The notes below the pieces were generated by a model, which made no database searches, had not been told where the DNA came from, and saw only the letters and a list, made by a program, of their open reading frames with translations. From Neoceratodus forsteri (lineage: Eukaryota > Chordata > Ceratodontiformes > Ceratodontidae), in contig CM057456.1 of assembly GCA_016271365.2 (NCBI GenBank), forward strand, positions 889,944,001 through 890,008,000: a DNA stretch of 64,000 bases. The letters are read 5' to 3'. Within the stretch, counting starts at the first letter, position 1; every line of letters starts with the position of its first letter. Shown one piece after another: positions 22,031 to 33,955 of the stretch. The translations under genes were made by a program, and so were the position numbers.

Positions 22031-23696
22031 GGGAGCGTAGAAAGACAAAGAGAGGAAGGGATAGTGAGACTGAATAGAATGGATGGTGGGTGGGCAGAGA
22101 GGGACAGTGAAAAAGCAGGGATACTGAAGGAAAACTTCTGCTCAGTATTCACAAAAGAGGACGAGAGGGAGGTGCCTAATCAAATTAACAGAAGCACTCT
22201 GGATAGGGGGTTCGATCCCAGTCCTTTCACAGAAGAAAGGGTTCTGAAAGAACTCTTAAAACTGAAGGTGGACAAAGCTATGGGGCCTGATGGAATTCAC
22301 CCAAGAATTCTAAAAGAATTAAGGGAAGAACTAGTGACACCACTGACTATCCTTTTTAACAAATCATGGGAGGATGGTGTGGTACCTGAGGACTGGAGGA
22401 AGGTGGATGTGATTCCCCTTTACAAAAGTGGGAGCAAGACAGAGGCAGGAAACTACAGACCTGTCAGTTTGACCTCTGTGGTAGGGAAGGTGATGGAATC
22501 ACTTCTGAAGGAAAGAATTATTGAGTACCTAGAGGCCAGTGGGGCACAGGACCCAAGGCAGCATGGGTTCACAATGGGAAGGTCATGTCAGACGAATCTA
22601 ATTGATTTCTTTGACTGGGTGACCAAAGTAGTAGACCAGGAAGGGGCTGTGGATGTGGCCTACCTAGAATTTAGCAAGGCATTTGACACAGTCCCACATA
22701 AAAGATTAATAATCAAATTAACCAGCCTGGAAGTGGGTCCCAGGGTGGTAGCCTGGGTAAAACATTGGCTGAACAACAGAACACAGATGGTAATTGTAAA
22801 TGGAGTCCACTCTGAAGGAAGAGGGGTTACTAGTGGGGTACTGCAGGGTTCAGTACTGGGTCCAGTCCTTTTTAATTTATTTATAAGTGACATTGCAGAG
22901 GGACTGGAAGAAAAGGTATGCCTCTTTGCAGATGACACAAAGATCTGCAACAGAGTTGATACACAACAAGGCGTGGAAAGGATGAGAAGGGACTTGGCAA
23001 GGTTGGAGGATTGGTCAGAAGTATGGCAGCTTGGATTCAATGCAAAGAAGTGCAAAATAATGCACCTGGGAAACAAAACCCAGGAGAAGATTACACAATG
23101 GGGGGTTAGCATAACAACAAAATGGAAAGGGACCTGGGGTAATCATATCAGATGACCTTAGGTTCGCAAGCAATGTGAGAAGGCAGTAGGGAGGGCTGGG
23201 GATACTGGGATGTATAGGGAGGCATCACCACAGCAGAAAACAGGAAGTTGTTATCCCTCTGTACAGACAGTTGGTGAGACCACATCTGGAGTTCTGAGTC
23301 CAGTTCTGGAGACCCCATCTCCGCAAGGACATAGACAGGATGGAGTCAGTCCAGAGGAGGGCAACTGAAATGGTGCAGGGTCTGCAAGAGAAGCCATATG
23401 AGGAGAGACTAAAGGAGCTTAATATGTATACCCTTGAGGAAAGGAGGGAGAGGTGGGACGTGTTAGAAACTTTTAAGTACCTCAGTGGAATCAATAAAGT
23501 CCAAGAAGGTAGCATCTTTCAGAAAAAGAGATGTGCAAGAACAAGGGGACACAATTTGAAAATAGAGGGGGGATGGCTCAGGGGCAATGTGAGGAAGTAT
23601 TTTTTCACAGAGAGGGTGGTGGACGCATGGAATCACCTTCCTGAGGAGGTTGTGGGGTCTAAAACTGTGGGAAAATCCAAGAATGTATGGGACTGA
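22031..23696 (+). pseudogene. CR1-B reverse transcriptase ORF, nearly intact
   Basis: Open from the junction to about 23155, then frameshifted, then open again at 23340-23696. RT signatures: FTEERVLKELL, NYRPVSLTSVVGKVMESLL, QHGFTMGRSCQTNLIDFF, AYLEFSKAFDTVPHKRL (motif A, with the catalytic Asp changed to Glu), GVLQGSVLGPVLFNLF and FADDTKICNRV (motif C, both Asp kept). The C-terminal part includes VQRRATEMVQGL, MYTLEERRERWDV and ERVVDAWNHLPEEVV. The first roughly 85 codons of the long open frame (from 21770) belong to CR1-A, so that frame is a chance fusion and not a gene. Confidence 0.85.
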
Positions 23697-23836
23697 CAAA
23701 AGGCAATTCTTGTGGGGGGTAGGAACAAATAGGCTGTTGGTTAACTAGGCTCTGCAGCTTATCCTGTAGGTAGGGAAAATGGGCAGACTATGTGGGCCAA
23801 GCGGTCCTTATCTGCAATCAAAGTTTATGTTTCTAT
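22031..23836 (+). mobile_element. CR1-B: 5'-truncated CR1 inserted in CR1-A
   Basis: The first bases encode the linker (ERDSEKAGIL, NFCSVFTKEDE) and the last are the CR1 tail GGCCAAGCGGTCCTTATC...TTTATGTTTCTATG. GTTACA flanks both ends (22022-22027 and 23837-23842), a possible short target duplication. Because the insertion restarts the same protein a little upstream, two VDKAMGP segments appear about 85 codons apart in one reading frame. Confidence 0.83.
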
Positions 23837-25211
23837 GTTACACCTAAGGCTGCTGAGGGAACTCAGGGAGGTACTGGCTGCACCTCTGACAGCCCTATTC
23901 AACAACTCACTGGAAATAGGAATGGTTCCAGAGGACTGGAGGAGGGCATATGTAGTCTTGTTTCATAAGTGTGGTAGCAGTGAGGAGGCTAGCAACAATA
24001 GGCCAGTCAGTCTGACATTGGTGGGGATGCTTCTGGAGTCACTTTTGAAAGAAAGCATTGTACAGCACCTTGGATGCAGCAGGTTACAGGATCCAAGGCA
24101 GCATGGATACATGGGGGTGGGGAGGTGAGGGGGTCATGTCAGAACTTGATCGAGTTCTTTGACTGAGTGATCAAGAAAATAATTCAGAGTGGTGCAATGG
24201 ACATGGCCTACTTAGACTTCAGCAAGGCCTACGACACCATACCACATAGAAGGCTCATTAGGAAACTGGGCAGCTTGGGGGTGGGTCCTAAAGTGATACG
24301 TTGGGTATGAAAGTGGCTGATGGACAGGCAACAGAGGGTGGTGGTAAATTTCATTCACATGGGGGGAAGGGAGAGTGACCAGTGGGGTACCTAAGAGCTC
24401 AGTACTAGGTCTGGTCCTCTTTAATGCCTTTATAGGTGACATTGCAGAAGAGCTGGAAGGGAAGGTATGCCTCTGTAGATTATACCAAAATCTGCAAGAG
24501 GGTGGGCACTCCAGAGGGGGTGGAGAGAATTCGCAGAGATCTGAGTAAACTGGAGGAGTGTTCAAGTGTATAACTGCTTGGGTTCAATGCAAAACAGTGC
24601 AAAATTATGCACCTAGGGCATAGAAACCCAGAGGCATAGTATAATATAGGGAGAGAAGAATTCAGCCACCTAACAGGAAAGAGATCTGGAAGTAATCATA
24701 TCTGATTACCTCAGGGTGGAAAAGCAATGTGACAAGACAGTAGGTAGGACCAGTGGGGTGCTGGGGTGTATAGGGAGGGGTATCACCAGCAGAAGGAGAG
24801 AGGTGGTGCTGACACTGTATAGATCATAGGTGAGAACCCCACCTGGAGTACTGTGCCCAGTTCTGGAGACCACATCTCAAAAAGTACATAAACAGGGTAG
24901 TCACTGTCCAGAGGAGGGCAACTAAAATGGTGTAGGGTCTGCATCAGAAGCTCTATAAGGAGAGATTAAGGAATCTCAATATGTACACCCTGAAAAAGAG
25001 GAGGGGGATTATGGAAGAGATCTATAAATACCTCACAGGGTTGAAAAAGGTACAGGAGGGGAGTATTTTTTGGAAGAGAATGTGCATGAGAACAAGGGTA
25101 CATGCAATGAAGCTGGGGAGGGGGTGGAATTTAGGAGGAATGTGAAGTACTTCTTCACTGAAAGAGTGGTAGATACTTGGAATGGTCTTCCAGTGGAGGT
25201 AGCGGGGGAAA

Positions 25212-27815
25212 AAACATAGAAACATGGAATTTGTTGGCAGATAAGGACCGCTTGGTCCACCCAGTCTGCCCATTTAACTCTACCTACAGTATCCCTGCAG
25301 ACCCTGTATGACCTCCAGTTCTTCCATCCGCCCCTTGTTTCTTTTCCCCTAGGATTCCATTATGCCTATCCCAAGCTTTTTTGAATCCTTCCACCGTTTT
25401 TGCCCAATCTACTTCAGCTGGCAACCTGTTCCAGGAATCCACCACTGTTTCTGTGAAGAACTTTCTTATATCCCTCCTGAATTTAACCCCCTCCAGCTTC
25501 ATGTCATGTCCTCTTGCTCCTGAACACATTTTCCTCTGAAAAATACTCCCCTCCTCCACCTTATTTACCCCTTTTATTTATTTAAATGTCTCTATCATAT
25601 CACTCTCTCTCTCTCTCTCTCTCTCTCCCTCAAGGGTGTACATATTGAGTTCCCTCATCCTCTCCTCATAAGTCTTTTTTTGCAGGCCCCTCACCATTTT
25701 AGTTGCTGTCCTGTGGACTGCCTCCACTCTGTCTATATCCTTCTGTAGACGTGGTCTCCAGAACTGTACACAGTACAACTGTAGACAATACAGTCTCACC
25801 AGTGACCTACACAGAGGTAACCAACCTCCCTACTTCTGCTGGTGATCCTCCTCCCCCCTATGAAACCTAGCATTTCATTAGCCTTCCCAACTGCTCTGTC
25901 ACAGTGCCTAACTACCTTTAGGTTATTTGAGACAATTACACCAAGGTCTCTCTCCTGCTTGGTTGTTGTCAATATCGCTCCTCCCATTTTGTATTCAACT
26001 GCTGGGTTCCTGTAACCCAGGTGCATTATTTTGCACTTTTTCACATTAAACTCAAGTTGCCATAACCTAGACCACTCCTCTAGCTTTCTCAGGTCTCTCT
26101 TCATCCTTTCTACACCCCCTTTCCCACATGTCCATCATGTAACACATTTTGGTGTCATCTGCAAAATGGCAGACCTTCCCTTCCAGATCCTCTACAATGT
26201 TGCTTATAAATACATTAGAGGACCAGTCCCAGCACTGATCCTTGCGTCACACCACTGGTCACCCTCCCTTTCTCTGGGTGAATTCTGTTTACTCCTACCA
26301 TATGTCTTCTATCCCCTGACCAATTTCTTACCCAGTCTAACACCTTTGAACCCACTCCTATATTCCCCAGCTTGTTTAATAGTCTCCTACAGTATGTTGA
26401 ATGGTTTCAAACACCTTTCTGAAATTGGGGTATGCCACATCCACGATGCCTCCCTGATCAATTTCCTTTGTCACCCAATCGAAGAAATCTAACAGATTCA
26501 TTTGACATGACCTCCCTCCTGTGAACCCATGCTGTCTCTGATCTTGTAACCCATTTGATTCCAGATTATTGAATATTCTTCCCTTCAGCAAAGTTTCCAT
26601 TAACTTTTCCACCAGTGAGGTCACACTGACTGGCCTATAATTTCCAGCTTCCTCTCTGCTGCCACTTTTAGGAAGAGATCTGCCCTCCTCCAGTCCTCTG
26701 GAACCACACCTGTTTCTAGTGAGCTGTTAAAAAGGACTGTCAGAGGCACAGCCAGTAGTTCCCTGAGTTCTTTCAATACCCTAGGATGTATTCAGTTGCC
26801 TGACACAGAGGTTTTGTAGCCTTCAATATGACCCTGTTTAATTTCTCCCACTGTTCCTCCACTTCACCTAGATTATTTCCCCTGCCAAGTCACACTTTAG
26901 GCATTCACCCATTTTTATAAAATCCACCCTCTTAATGTCCAGGACTCTCACCTTAGTGTGGCTGGAATCTCGCTTTGTCATTATATTGAACCACATCATA
27001 AGGTGATCACTGATCCCCAGGTGACTTCTCACCTTGACATCTGCCACACTGCCTCCATTTGTAAGTACTAGATCCAGTATAGCCCCATCACACATGGATG
27101 CACTGACTAGTTGTCTGAGGAATTACCCCTGTAGATAGTCCAGGATGTCCCTACTTCTAGATGAAGCTATAGCTGGGAGACTCCAATCCACATCCAGCAT
27201 ATTGAAGTCCCCCACCGGCAGCATTCCCCCTTTTCTGCCATTTTGCCAATGGCTGCCACCAGTTCCTCATCTAACTCCTCCCTCTGTTTTGGAGGTCTGT
27301 ATATCACACCACTACGAGTGATGACACCATTTCCCTTATCAAGTGTGACCCGGAGTACCTCAGACACCTTCTGTGTCCCCTGCATCTCTTTTGATTTATT
27401 GCTTTTGCTTACATAAAGCAATACAGATCCTCTTTTTTTACCCTCCCTGTCCTTACTAAACAGATTATAACCTGGTATGGCCAAATCCCAGTCATGGTTT
27501 TTATTACATCAAGACTCACTAATGGCCACAATATCTAGATTGGCCTCTCCCATAAGTGCCTCCAAATCTAGAATCTTATTTCCTAGACTTCTAGCATTTG
27601 CACACATGGCCTCCCAGATTTTATTGCCATTCTGATCATTTCCATTATTTTTCTCTTTATGCCCTCCCTCTTTACTTACTCTGCCTCTGATACTTCTATT
27701 CTAGACTTTGGGGATGGCTGTTTCTGCCTTCCCTATGTCCTCCTCCACCCCTCTTAGCTAGTTTAAATGTTCACTTAAATAACATTTAAACCTTTTCCTG
27801 AAGACTGAGGTCCCT
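25212..27815 (-). mobile_element. CR1-C: minus-strand CR1 inserted in CR1-A
   Basis: The 3' end is at 25212 (plus strand AAACATAGAAACATGG, then GGCAGATAAGGACCGCTTGG) and the 5' truncation at about 27815. On the minus strand it encodes an endonuclease (27590-27170: NARSLGNKILDLEALM, IPGYNLFSKDREGKKRG, VIYRPPKQREELDEELV; 27095-26868: ISDHLMMWF), RT (26624-26376: QHGFTGGRSCQMNLLDFF), the palm C-terminal part (26104-25796: WQLEFNVKKCKIMHLG) and the C-terminus (25799-25284: RTATKMVRGL, VVDSWNRLPAEV). Motif A is degenerate. A (CT)n run at about 25602-25627 has expanded inside the coding sequence. CR1-A flanks it on both sides. Confidence 0.83.
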
Positions 27816-28012
27816 CTAAAGTGGTGGGCTTCGAGCATGCATAGGATTGGCATAAGGGGATCTTAGTTGGGAAATGTGGCGAGGTAGCAGGAGATCAGGT
27901 AGGGTCTGAGGTGAAAGTATAGGCAGGGGAAAATGGGGGAACTGGGTGGGCCAAACAGTCCTTATCTGCCAACAAATTCTATGTTTCGATGTTCTATGTT
28001 GTAATTTGTTCA

Positions 28013-28640
28013 ATATACTGTACCTAGGATTGTTGGGCTCATGTTCCTCTGTGCCTCAGCTGAACCATTATTTTCTCCCACTCATAATTCTTCATCTACT
28101 GTAACATGCTGATTCGAGACAGATGGAAGGAACAGAAAACTAGGCAGCAGATCCCCACCCTGTACTTCCCCAAAATTCTTCCCCCTGCTATCATCATCAT
28201 TTATCTCAACTGTTTTCTTTTCATTAGTCATAGCCAAAACACCAGAATGGACTGATGCAGTGCTCAGATCTATCTGCAGATGTGGCAGCTTCTCTAGAGA
28301 GAGTAAACTAATATGTAATAACCCTGCTGCCTCAGTAGCGCTCTTATCTCTCTTAGCATTTCTTCATATCCCAACAATATTTTTAATTTCCTACTACACC
28401 GAGCCTTTTCTCTTGTTAGCATTTATATGGGTTGATGTTTACTAACAAGGTATTTCCTTTATCTCCCTCAACGACTTCAGAAGTTTTAAGGGTGCCATAA
28501 CTGGGGAGGCAAGTGTTGTTATTTTATGTTACTTAATATCAGTATCAGCCCCATTAGTATGTTTTCCCTTTTTTGTCTTCACCTTCTTTTAATGGGGGAA
28601 TACAATTATTCACTTCCCTGTTTTTGTTTTTCCCCCTTTT
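28013..28640 (-). pseudogene. Open minus-strand segment, possible LINE ORF1
   Basis: Read on the minus strand, about 28450-28080 is open for roughly 120 codons without a start in view. It holds MTNEKKTVEINDDDSRGKN followed by a serine- and valine-rich stretch. It is acidic and polar, resembling the variable N-terminal ORF1 region of CR1-type elements, but no zinc or esterase motif was found. It could also be chance. There is no evidence of expression. Confidence 0.25.
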
Positions 28641-29085
28641 TCTATCAGCATTTTATGATCCGGCCCCCAGGTCTGCCCAACAGCCCCCACAGACCTTTCA
28701 CTGACCTTCTCATGGATTTACTGGTTATCCACCACTTACTCAGGACCACTGTGTGGCAGGTGGCCAGCTGCTCTGGTCATACAAGAGTCGGCGGGGGGTA
28801 CTGGCATGTAGCAACCGATTTTCCTCCCAAGATGCAGTGCAGGGACGAGTGCACTAGCACATCATACTCTAGCTCTTCCACTCTGCGTGCTGTCCCACTA
28901 TATTGCCCCTCCAGCCTCCGCCTGGTGGCAGTCTCTGCATTGGGAACTGAGGTCCCCCTCCCCAAGGGAGGAGAGCTGCCGTCGGGCATTGGGCACTCTA
29001 TCCTCCCTTACCCTGCCAGCCCTCTGAGCAGATCTGTTTCCGAACCCAAATTGCTGTCATGGGAGGCAGAAGCGCAACCACTCCT
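28640..29085. repeat. GC-rich dispersed repeat, copy 2
   Basis: It shares with copies 1 and 3 the order: a CCAGCCTCCGCC core (28911), then a CCCC-rich tract, GGGAGGAGAGCTGCCG (28966), CACTCTATCCTCCC and GCCAGCCCTCTGAGCAG. A 223-codon open frame covers it but has only low-complexity GC character. The class is unknown. Confidence 0.45.
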
Positions 29086-31009
29086 CCACTGGAACAACCT
29101 TTTTTCCCCTTATTTAACCAATGTTTCCACTGGGGGATCTGATATCTCATTCATTTCATTAGTAATCCTTCGTTTTCTAGTTTGTACCATATTATAAAAA
29201 AATGTAATACATAGAATATCAAAAGGGAAATGCAACACCCAATAAAGAATAGCAGATAATATGAAATAACTATAATATGAGTTAATTTCAAATCTTTTTT
29301 TCTGCAAAGTTCGTGCAAAATACTGTCCTTATTGTCCATAGACTTCTTATGCGACACTGTCTGAGTTGTAGAAAATAAAAAGAATTCCAAGTGTATCAAC
29401 CAGTCTTCTCTCACAGTTAAAGTACAGGGAACAGTCTTACCACAATGCCCATTCTGTTGGAATTTTGCTGCTTTTCTCCTTCGTAAAAGTTAACTTTATC
29501 CAGAAAGGAGAGATCACAGATATAGGACTCTTGCTCCTATTCTGATATCAGTTCAAGTCCAAATTTTCAGAGGTCCACCACCATTCCTTTTGAAATAATA
29601 GCAGGAAAAACTTTACAGCACAGTCAAGATCAAAGGAGTCCACTGCCATAGGAAAACCCGAATTAGTAAAAATATTACATTTGTATATTACTGGAGTAAA
29701 TGAACATACCCCAATAACCCAGCAATTGAAACACACAGAAGAACATTAAAACTATAAAAATAGCTCACTTACATTCTGTCTGAATGTAAAAAAGAAGTTA
29801 ACATGGAACAATTTTTGTGAAAGTTTTTTCCCCGGTACAAAGGTTTGTTAAATATAGTTAGGTGGAATAGATTTAAAATCCACATTACAATCAGTCAAAA
29901 CAAAGCAAGCAAAAATCTGAATAGTCACAGACCTTCTGAAAAATGTTCACGAATAGCGGCTCTGTGTTTCTGGCTCAGTTTTTCCACAAATGGCTCACCC
30001 CCAAACCACACACCATTCTGCCCACTTGCTTCCCACTACAAAGTAAATCTGGTACATTTCTATGTGCCTACCAGTAGATCCAGATTAGAGTCACGTGATC
30101 CGCTAAAGCGTGAAAAAGAAAATACTAATAATAAAATATAATATTTTAAGCAACTTCATAAAAGGTATGTTCCTCACACACTTCAGCAGGGACCATCAAG
30201 AATTTGCAGCAGTTTTTTATCAAATCAGTAAGAGAGCTTTACATATTTTTAACGTTTTAGAATGCTGAGAACTGGGAATTGCAGGGATTTTAAGAGGAAC
30301 ACTCCTTCAGACCTGTCAAACAGCATCAGATCTGGGTTTAAGACAGAAATATCTATTGTAACAAAAAACAAGTTTGCGCTACAGAGCTCAGTTCAGTTCA
30401 GCCTGTCTCTAACATGAATTTTTACTGGGCCCATTTCGCTTCACATCTAGGTCCCAAATTCGGCATTATAGTCAAGAGATCTGCAGCCCAGCTCTGTCTA
30501 ATTTCTTTTTTTTTTCACTCCACAATAGTCAAAACTTTATCCATAGCTTTTCAATCCTCCTCTTCACATCCCTGGAGCCAAGTGGTCACTCCCTTCACTC
30601 CTCACTACTTGGGCAGCCTTCTGTTCTGCTCCATGTCACCTGACTCCTTCGTTCGACTCCGCATGCTCACCTTTGCTCCAAATCCTCCAATCTATATCCA
30701 CTGGTTATTGTATTACTGGCACTGCCCCACTTACTACCTGCAAATGCGATAAAAACTTTGAGAGCACCCACAGCGGCTACAAATAAGCTTTTAATATCAT
30801 AAATCCACAAAAATAGTGTGACAACAGTGGATAAATATCGTCACTATACATAGCACTGAAAAGCTTCTCCTCAGCTACAGCATCTCAAAGGCAGCCGCCA
30901 TCTTCCACCAACACATCCTACCCACGTGTGACCTTCCTAACCTGTGCAACATGTCACATTTTGCTACTGGTGTCATCTCACAATTTGGTTGTCTGACATT
31001 GCACCTCTT
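29086..31009. other. Unrecognised AT-rich DNA
   Basis: No family was recognised. At about 30760-30930 the wording AAAAGCTTCTCCTCAGC...GGCAGCCGCCATCTTCC has the look of a DNA-transposon end, but no partner end was found. Confidence 0.35.
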
Positions 31010-31090
31010 CTTTCAAGTCACTGATACGTACCTGGAATAGTAGCGGTACCAGCACAGAACTCTGGAATACTCCACTAATAGCTAGAGTCG
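31010..31090 (-). pseudogene. LINE RT scrap (GVPQGS block)
   Basis: Minus-strand translation gives SGVFQSSVLVPLLF, a decayed form of the GVPQGSVLGPLLF block of LINE reverse transcriptases. It may be the distal part of the old LINE at 32.4-33.1 kb, which lies in the same orientation, separated by other insertions. Confidence 0.5.
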
Positions 31091-31960
31091 TGCAGAGTTT
31101 CTGAACTTGGCCTTCTCCCAACTTTGCTAAATGTGCAATTTTTTCAGGAAATGTTCACATTTCATGAACTGGAGAGGTCAGCAGAGTTTGCACGTTTTAA
31201 GGGTAGATTGCAATTAGAGGCCTTTACTCACACCTGGCTCTGAACCATGGTATCATCAAAATCACACCTGCTACTGTCATGTATGAGCTACTTGTGCCTG
31301 TTCCCCCCAGATGGAATGATTTTATAGAGGATATCAATTGGTAAGGGCATAGATGGGGGGGGCTTACATTTTATGAAAACTTTAGTAGGATAGTGACTTC
31401 ATAAAGATGAAAGTAGAAAGCATTTTTCTTACTGCCATGCAGAGCCACATTGTGATGGAGAGAAACCCTAAACTCCCCAGCCAGACAGACAGGACACATG
31501 TAACAGGCATACATTGTTTACCCCCTAAAGAATTGTGTAACATCATGGCAGAGGAGCCAAGGTAGCAGCAGGTGGTTGGGGGAACTAATTTGGATGGGGT
31601 GGGGTATGAAAAGATTACAAACAAAATTTATCTTTTTGTGACATTTTCATAGCATGAAGTTTTGCAGCAACTTATTCAATGAAAGATTTTTTTCACTCAG
31701 CCCACTAGTAATCCACTCTGACTCATCCTGATCATTCCACATGCTTTGCCTCTGTTCTCACTTGGGTGCTAATTTTTACTCCATCAAAGCACGTTCTCCC
31801 TATTTTGTGGTTTCTGACCTGATAATTATTAGGCTGTCCTGAGGTTCTTTGTAAATGACTTGTTATAATTAACTCAGATAATGTCAACATCATTTCTGTT
31901 GCAAGTCTGCTTAGTCACTCACTCAAAAACATATCTATCTACTAGATTCATCCAGCATGT
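31091..31960. other. Unrecognised noncoding DNA
   Basis: No feature supported. Confidence 0.35.
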
Positions 31961-31961
31961 C

Positions 31962-32398
31962 AGTGTGGCTCAGTTAGTAGCACATCTGCCTCAGGACCAG
32001 GAGGTTGTAGGTTCTCATCCCACATTGCACCTAAAACGCTGGCATCTGAGTGAAGTATTAGGGGAGTGCTGTACTGCTGGGATGTATGCCATCCTTCAGA
32101 TGAGACATTAAACTGAGGCCCCTTCTAACCATCCTAGTGGGTGTCCAGGTGGAAGTAAAAGAACCCAGGACACTCTTCACAAAGAATAGAGAACATTCCC
32201 AGTGTCCTGGCCAACATTCCCCCTTCCCATAAACTGGTTCATGCAATTGTCCAGGCTGTGGTGGGTGATGTTGTGCGATATGGCCACCACTACACATTCA
32301 GTCACTTCACTACCAGCCTAACATTGCTTGTAAAGAGCTTTGGGATACACTGTGTGTTAAAAGTTCTATATAAATGCTGATTCTTCATCTTCACAATA
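31962..32398 (+). mobile_element. V-SINE-like element
   Basis: A tRNA-like head (GTGGCTCAGTTAGTAGCAC, then GGAGGTTGTAGGTTCTCATC) is followed by AGATGAGACATTAAACTGAG, which matches the conserved V-SINE type core (gatgagacgttaaaccgag). The end reads TTGTAAAGAGCTTTGGGATA...TTCTATATAAATGCTGATTC, an L2-like LINE tail. The middle AGTGTCCTGGCCAACATT also recalls the long shark and lungfish-type SINEs. Length about 435 bp. Family assignment is from memory of consensus wording. Confidence 0.75.
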
Positions 32399-32404
32399 TA
32401 TCTG

Positions 32405-33105
32405 TGGTGATGCCTTATAAAAAACCCATGATTTTATAGTTACTGTACATCATAAACGTTTTTTAATATAGTTTCCAGACTTTTCCCTATTCGTGATGCT
32501 AGACTGACTGTCTTATAGGTTGCTGAACTTCCCTTTGCTTCATTTTTAACTGGTAGAATCATTTTTTACAGCCTTTAGTTGCCTCTGATGAATCCCTGAA
32601 ACATGCCATAATTTTTAAGTTTTGTAGATTTCTCGAGTGCCTATGTGATACATCTAGCTTTATGCTTTTCCTCAATTTTTTTTCAGATAATCACCTGATG
32701 CCTGCAGTGCTCCCATTCTACTCACTAAGAGTGCCCATCCCCTCTTTTACTGATCTGTCCCCAATATACTTAAAAATACTTTGCTGTCTCCTTTTGTAAC
32801 ATTTGCAATTCTTCTCTGAAGAATTCTCTCAGCCTTTCAGTTTGTGTCACACATTCTCTTAGTGCCTCTTTGTATTTTCCTTTGATATTGGTTGTGTCTT
32901 ACATCCTGTGCACAATGAATGCCCTCCATTTCCTTAACTATCCTCTGATCCAGCCATGGTTGTTTTTTTGCTCCTCCTTACCTTACATACTTTTAGTACA
33001 CAGGTCACTGCTTCACTACAAATTATATTAGTCTCTTCCACATTACTTCATCCTAGCCATCATTTTTCCAAACTCTGCCTACTAATATTTAATGTCTTTG
33101 AATGT
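32405..33105 (-). pseudogene. Ancient LINE remnant (linker to RT start)
   Basis: Minus-strand translation in shifting frames gives AEFGKMMARMK (about 33080), KKQPWLDQRIVKEMEGIH (about 32950), RIANVTKGDSKVFLSILG (about 32800) and ILPVKNEAKGSSATYKTVSL then IGKSLETILKN (about 32560-32460). These line up in order with the CR1 linker and the start of the RT (compare WFSKEV..., NFVKKGDKTFYRYIRE and NYRPVSLTS in younger copies). Many stops; no open frame exceeds a few dozen codons. Confidence 0.65.
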
Positions 33106-33720
33106 GTGGCCCCCCGCGGTATATCAGAACCCTAAATACAATATGTTGTTTTTATGTTGGCGCGCATGCGCAGCCAAGCATCTTGTAATACTGCAGCTTT
33201 GAGGCGTGGTTGCTGTTGGCGAATGCAGGGCACACACCAGTAGGTGCGTCCCTCATTCCCCAATCAGCCTGCATGCTGGCGCCACACCATGCATACATAA
33301 TGTAGCAAGCACATCTAAGAAAAGGTCCGCTGCAATCCAAGCAAAGCTCATCAGATGCAGCGGACCTTCCCTGGACGTGCTCGCCGACATTGTGTATGTG
33401 GCGGCAACCCAACTGCCAACTTCAGGGGTGCCCAATCCCCCTGCCAGCTTCCCGTGCCCCAATGTATGTGCCGATGGGGGAGCCCACTCCCCGTCGGCAT
33501 AAAGCACTATCTTCCCATTTGTTATATGCTTCTCCCCCTGCTTTCCTTGTGTGCTGACGGGGGTGCCCAATCCCCGTCGGCATAAATTAACCCCCCCTTG
33601 TGTTGTGTGCCAACGAGGGTGCCCAATCTCCCATTGGCTGCAGCAATCCCCCAAAAACAGTTAGGTGGCATGCTGGGAGCCTACCCCAGTGTGCCAAATA
33701 CCCTGTAAATAAAATAAACT
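33106..33720 (-). repeat. GC-rich hairpin block (inverted relative of the array)
   Basis: A string of short hairpins: 33326-33366 (GGTCCGCTGC...GCAGCGGACC); about 33545-33585 (GTGCTGACGGGGGTGCCC, then AATCCCCGTCGGCA); and 33667-33696 (GGCATGCTGGGAGCCTACC...). The last is the reverse complement of a hairpin repeated four times at 52.2-53.3 kb. Read on the minus strand the order satellite-then-hairpins matches the array at 47-53 kb. Local CpG content makes it look island-like, but no promoter is evident. Confidence 0.65.
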
Positions 33721-33955
33721 GTCCCACAATGTTTTTTTTTTCTTTCACCCTGTAACACAAAAAAGGTCCCTTGTAGTCTCCCTACCCACTACCCACACTC
33801 ACCCACTGTGCACCCTGCCTCCCCACACCCCTCTCACCCCATACTTTCCTCCGGAGTCTGGTGCGATGATCTTCGGTGGACTGGGAACATGTCTGCACTC
33901 TTCAAAGCCAATCATAAACTGAGGAAATGCCGGTAAGCTGTATAATGTAATAAAT

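Larger units (their letters stand above)
20956..28012 (+). mobile_element. CR1-A: host LINE with two nested CR1 copies
   Basis: CR1-A occupies about 20990-22030, 23837-25211 and 27816-28012 on the plus strand. It starts inside the endonuclease (VVYRPPSQGEELDKG; LVREPTHDGAILDLV; LGTRDHHIVWF), continues through a linker to KVDKAMGPEGV just before 22030, resumes at 23840 with ELREVLAAPLTALFNNSL, and runs through the RT to DTWNGLPVEV near 25190. The last piece carries the 3' end (GGCCAAACAGTCCTTATC then TTCTATGTTTCGATG). The catalytic aspartates and many codons are decayed. This is the oldest of the three copies, since it hosts both others. Confidence 0.82.

Noticed and set aside
21739..22152. 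137-codon minus-strand frame
   Set aside because: It is antisense to the CR1 linker and RT start, and is low complexity.
21770..23155. 461-codon ORF as a single gene
   Set aside because: It joins two CR1 copies; the first part belongs to the host CR1 and the rest to the inserted one.
28526..29197. 223-codon plus-strand frame
   Set aside because: It covers the GC-rich dispersed repeat, has low-complexity stretches and shows no family resemblance.
33152..33654. Overlapping open frames of 76-133 codons
   Set aside because: They run on both strands of a hairpin block and share repeated palindromic words, as expected without coding.
33106..33720. CpG island promoter of a host gene
   Set aside because: The CpG-rich words are hairpin arms related to the array; no exon or start site is visible nearby.
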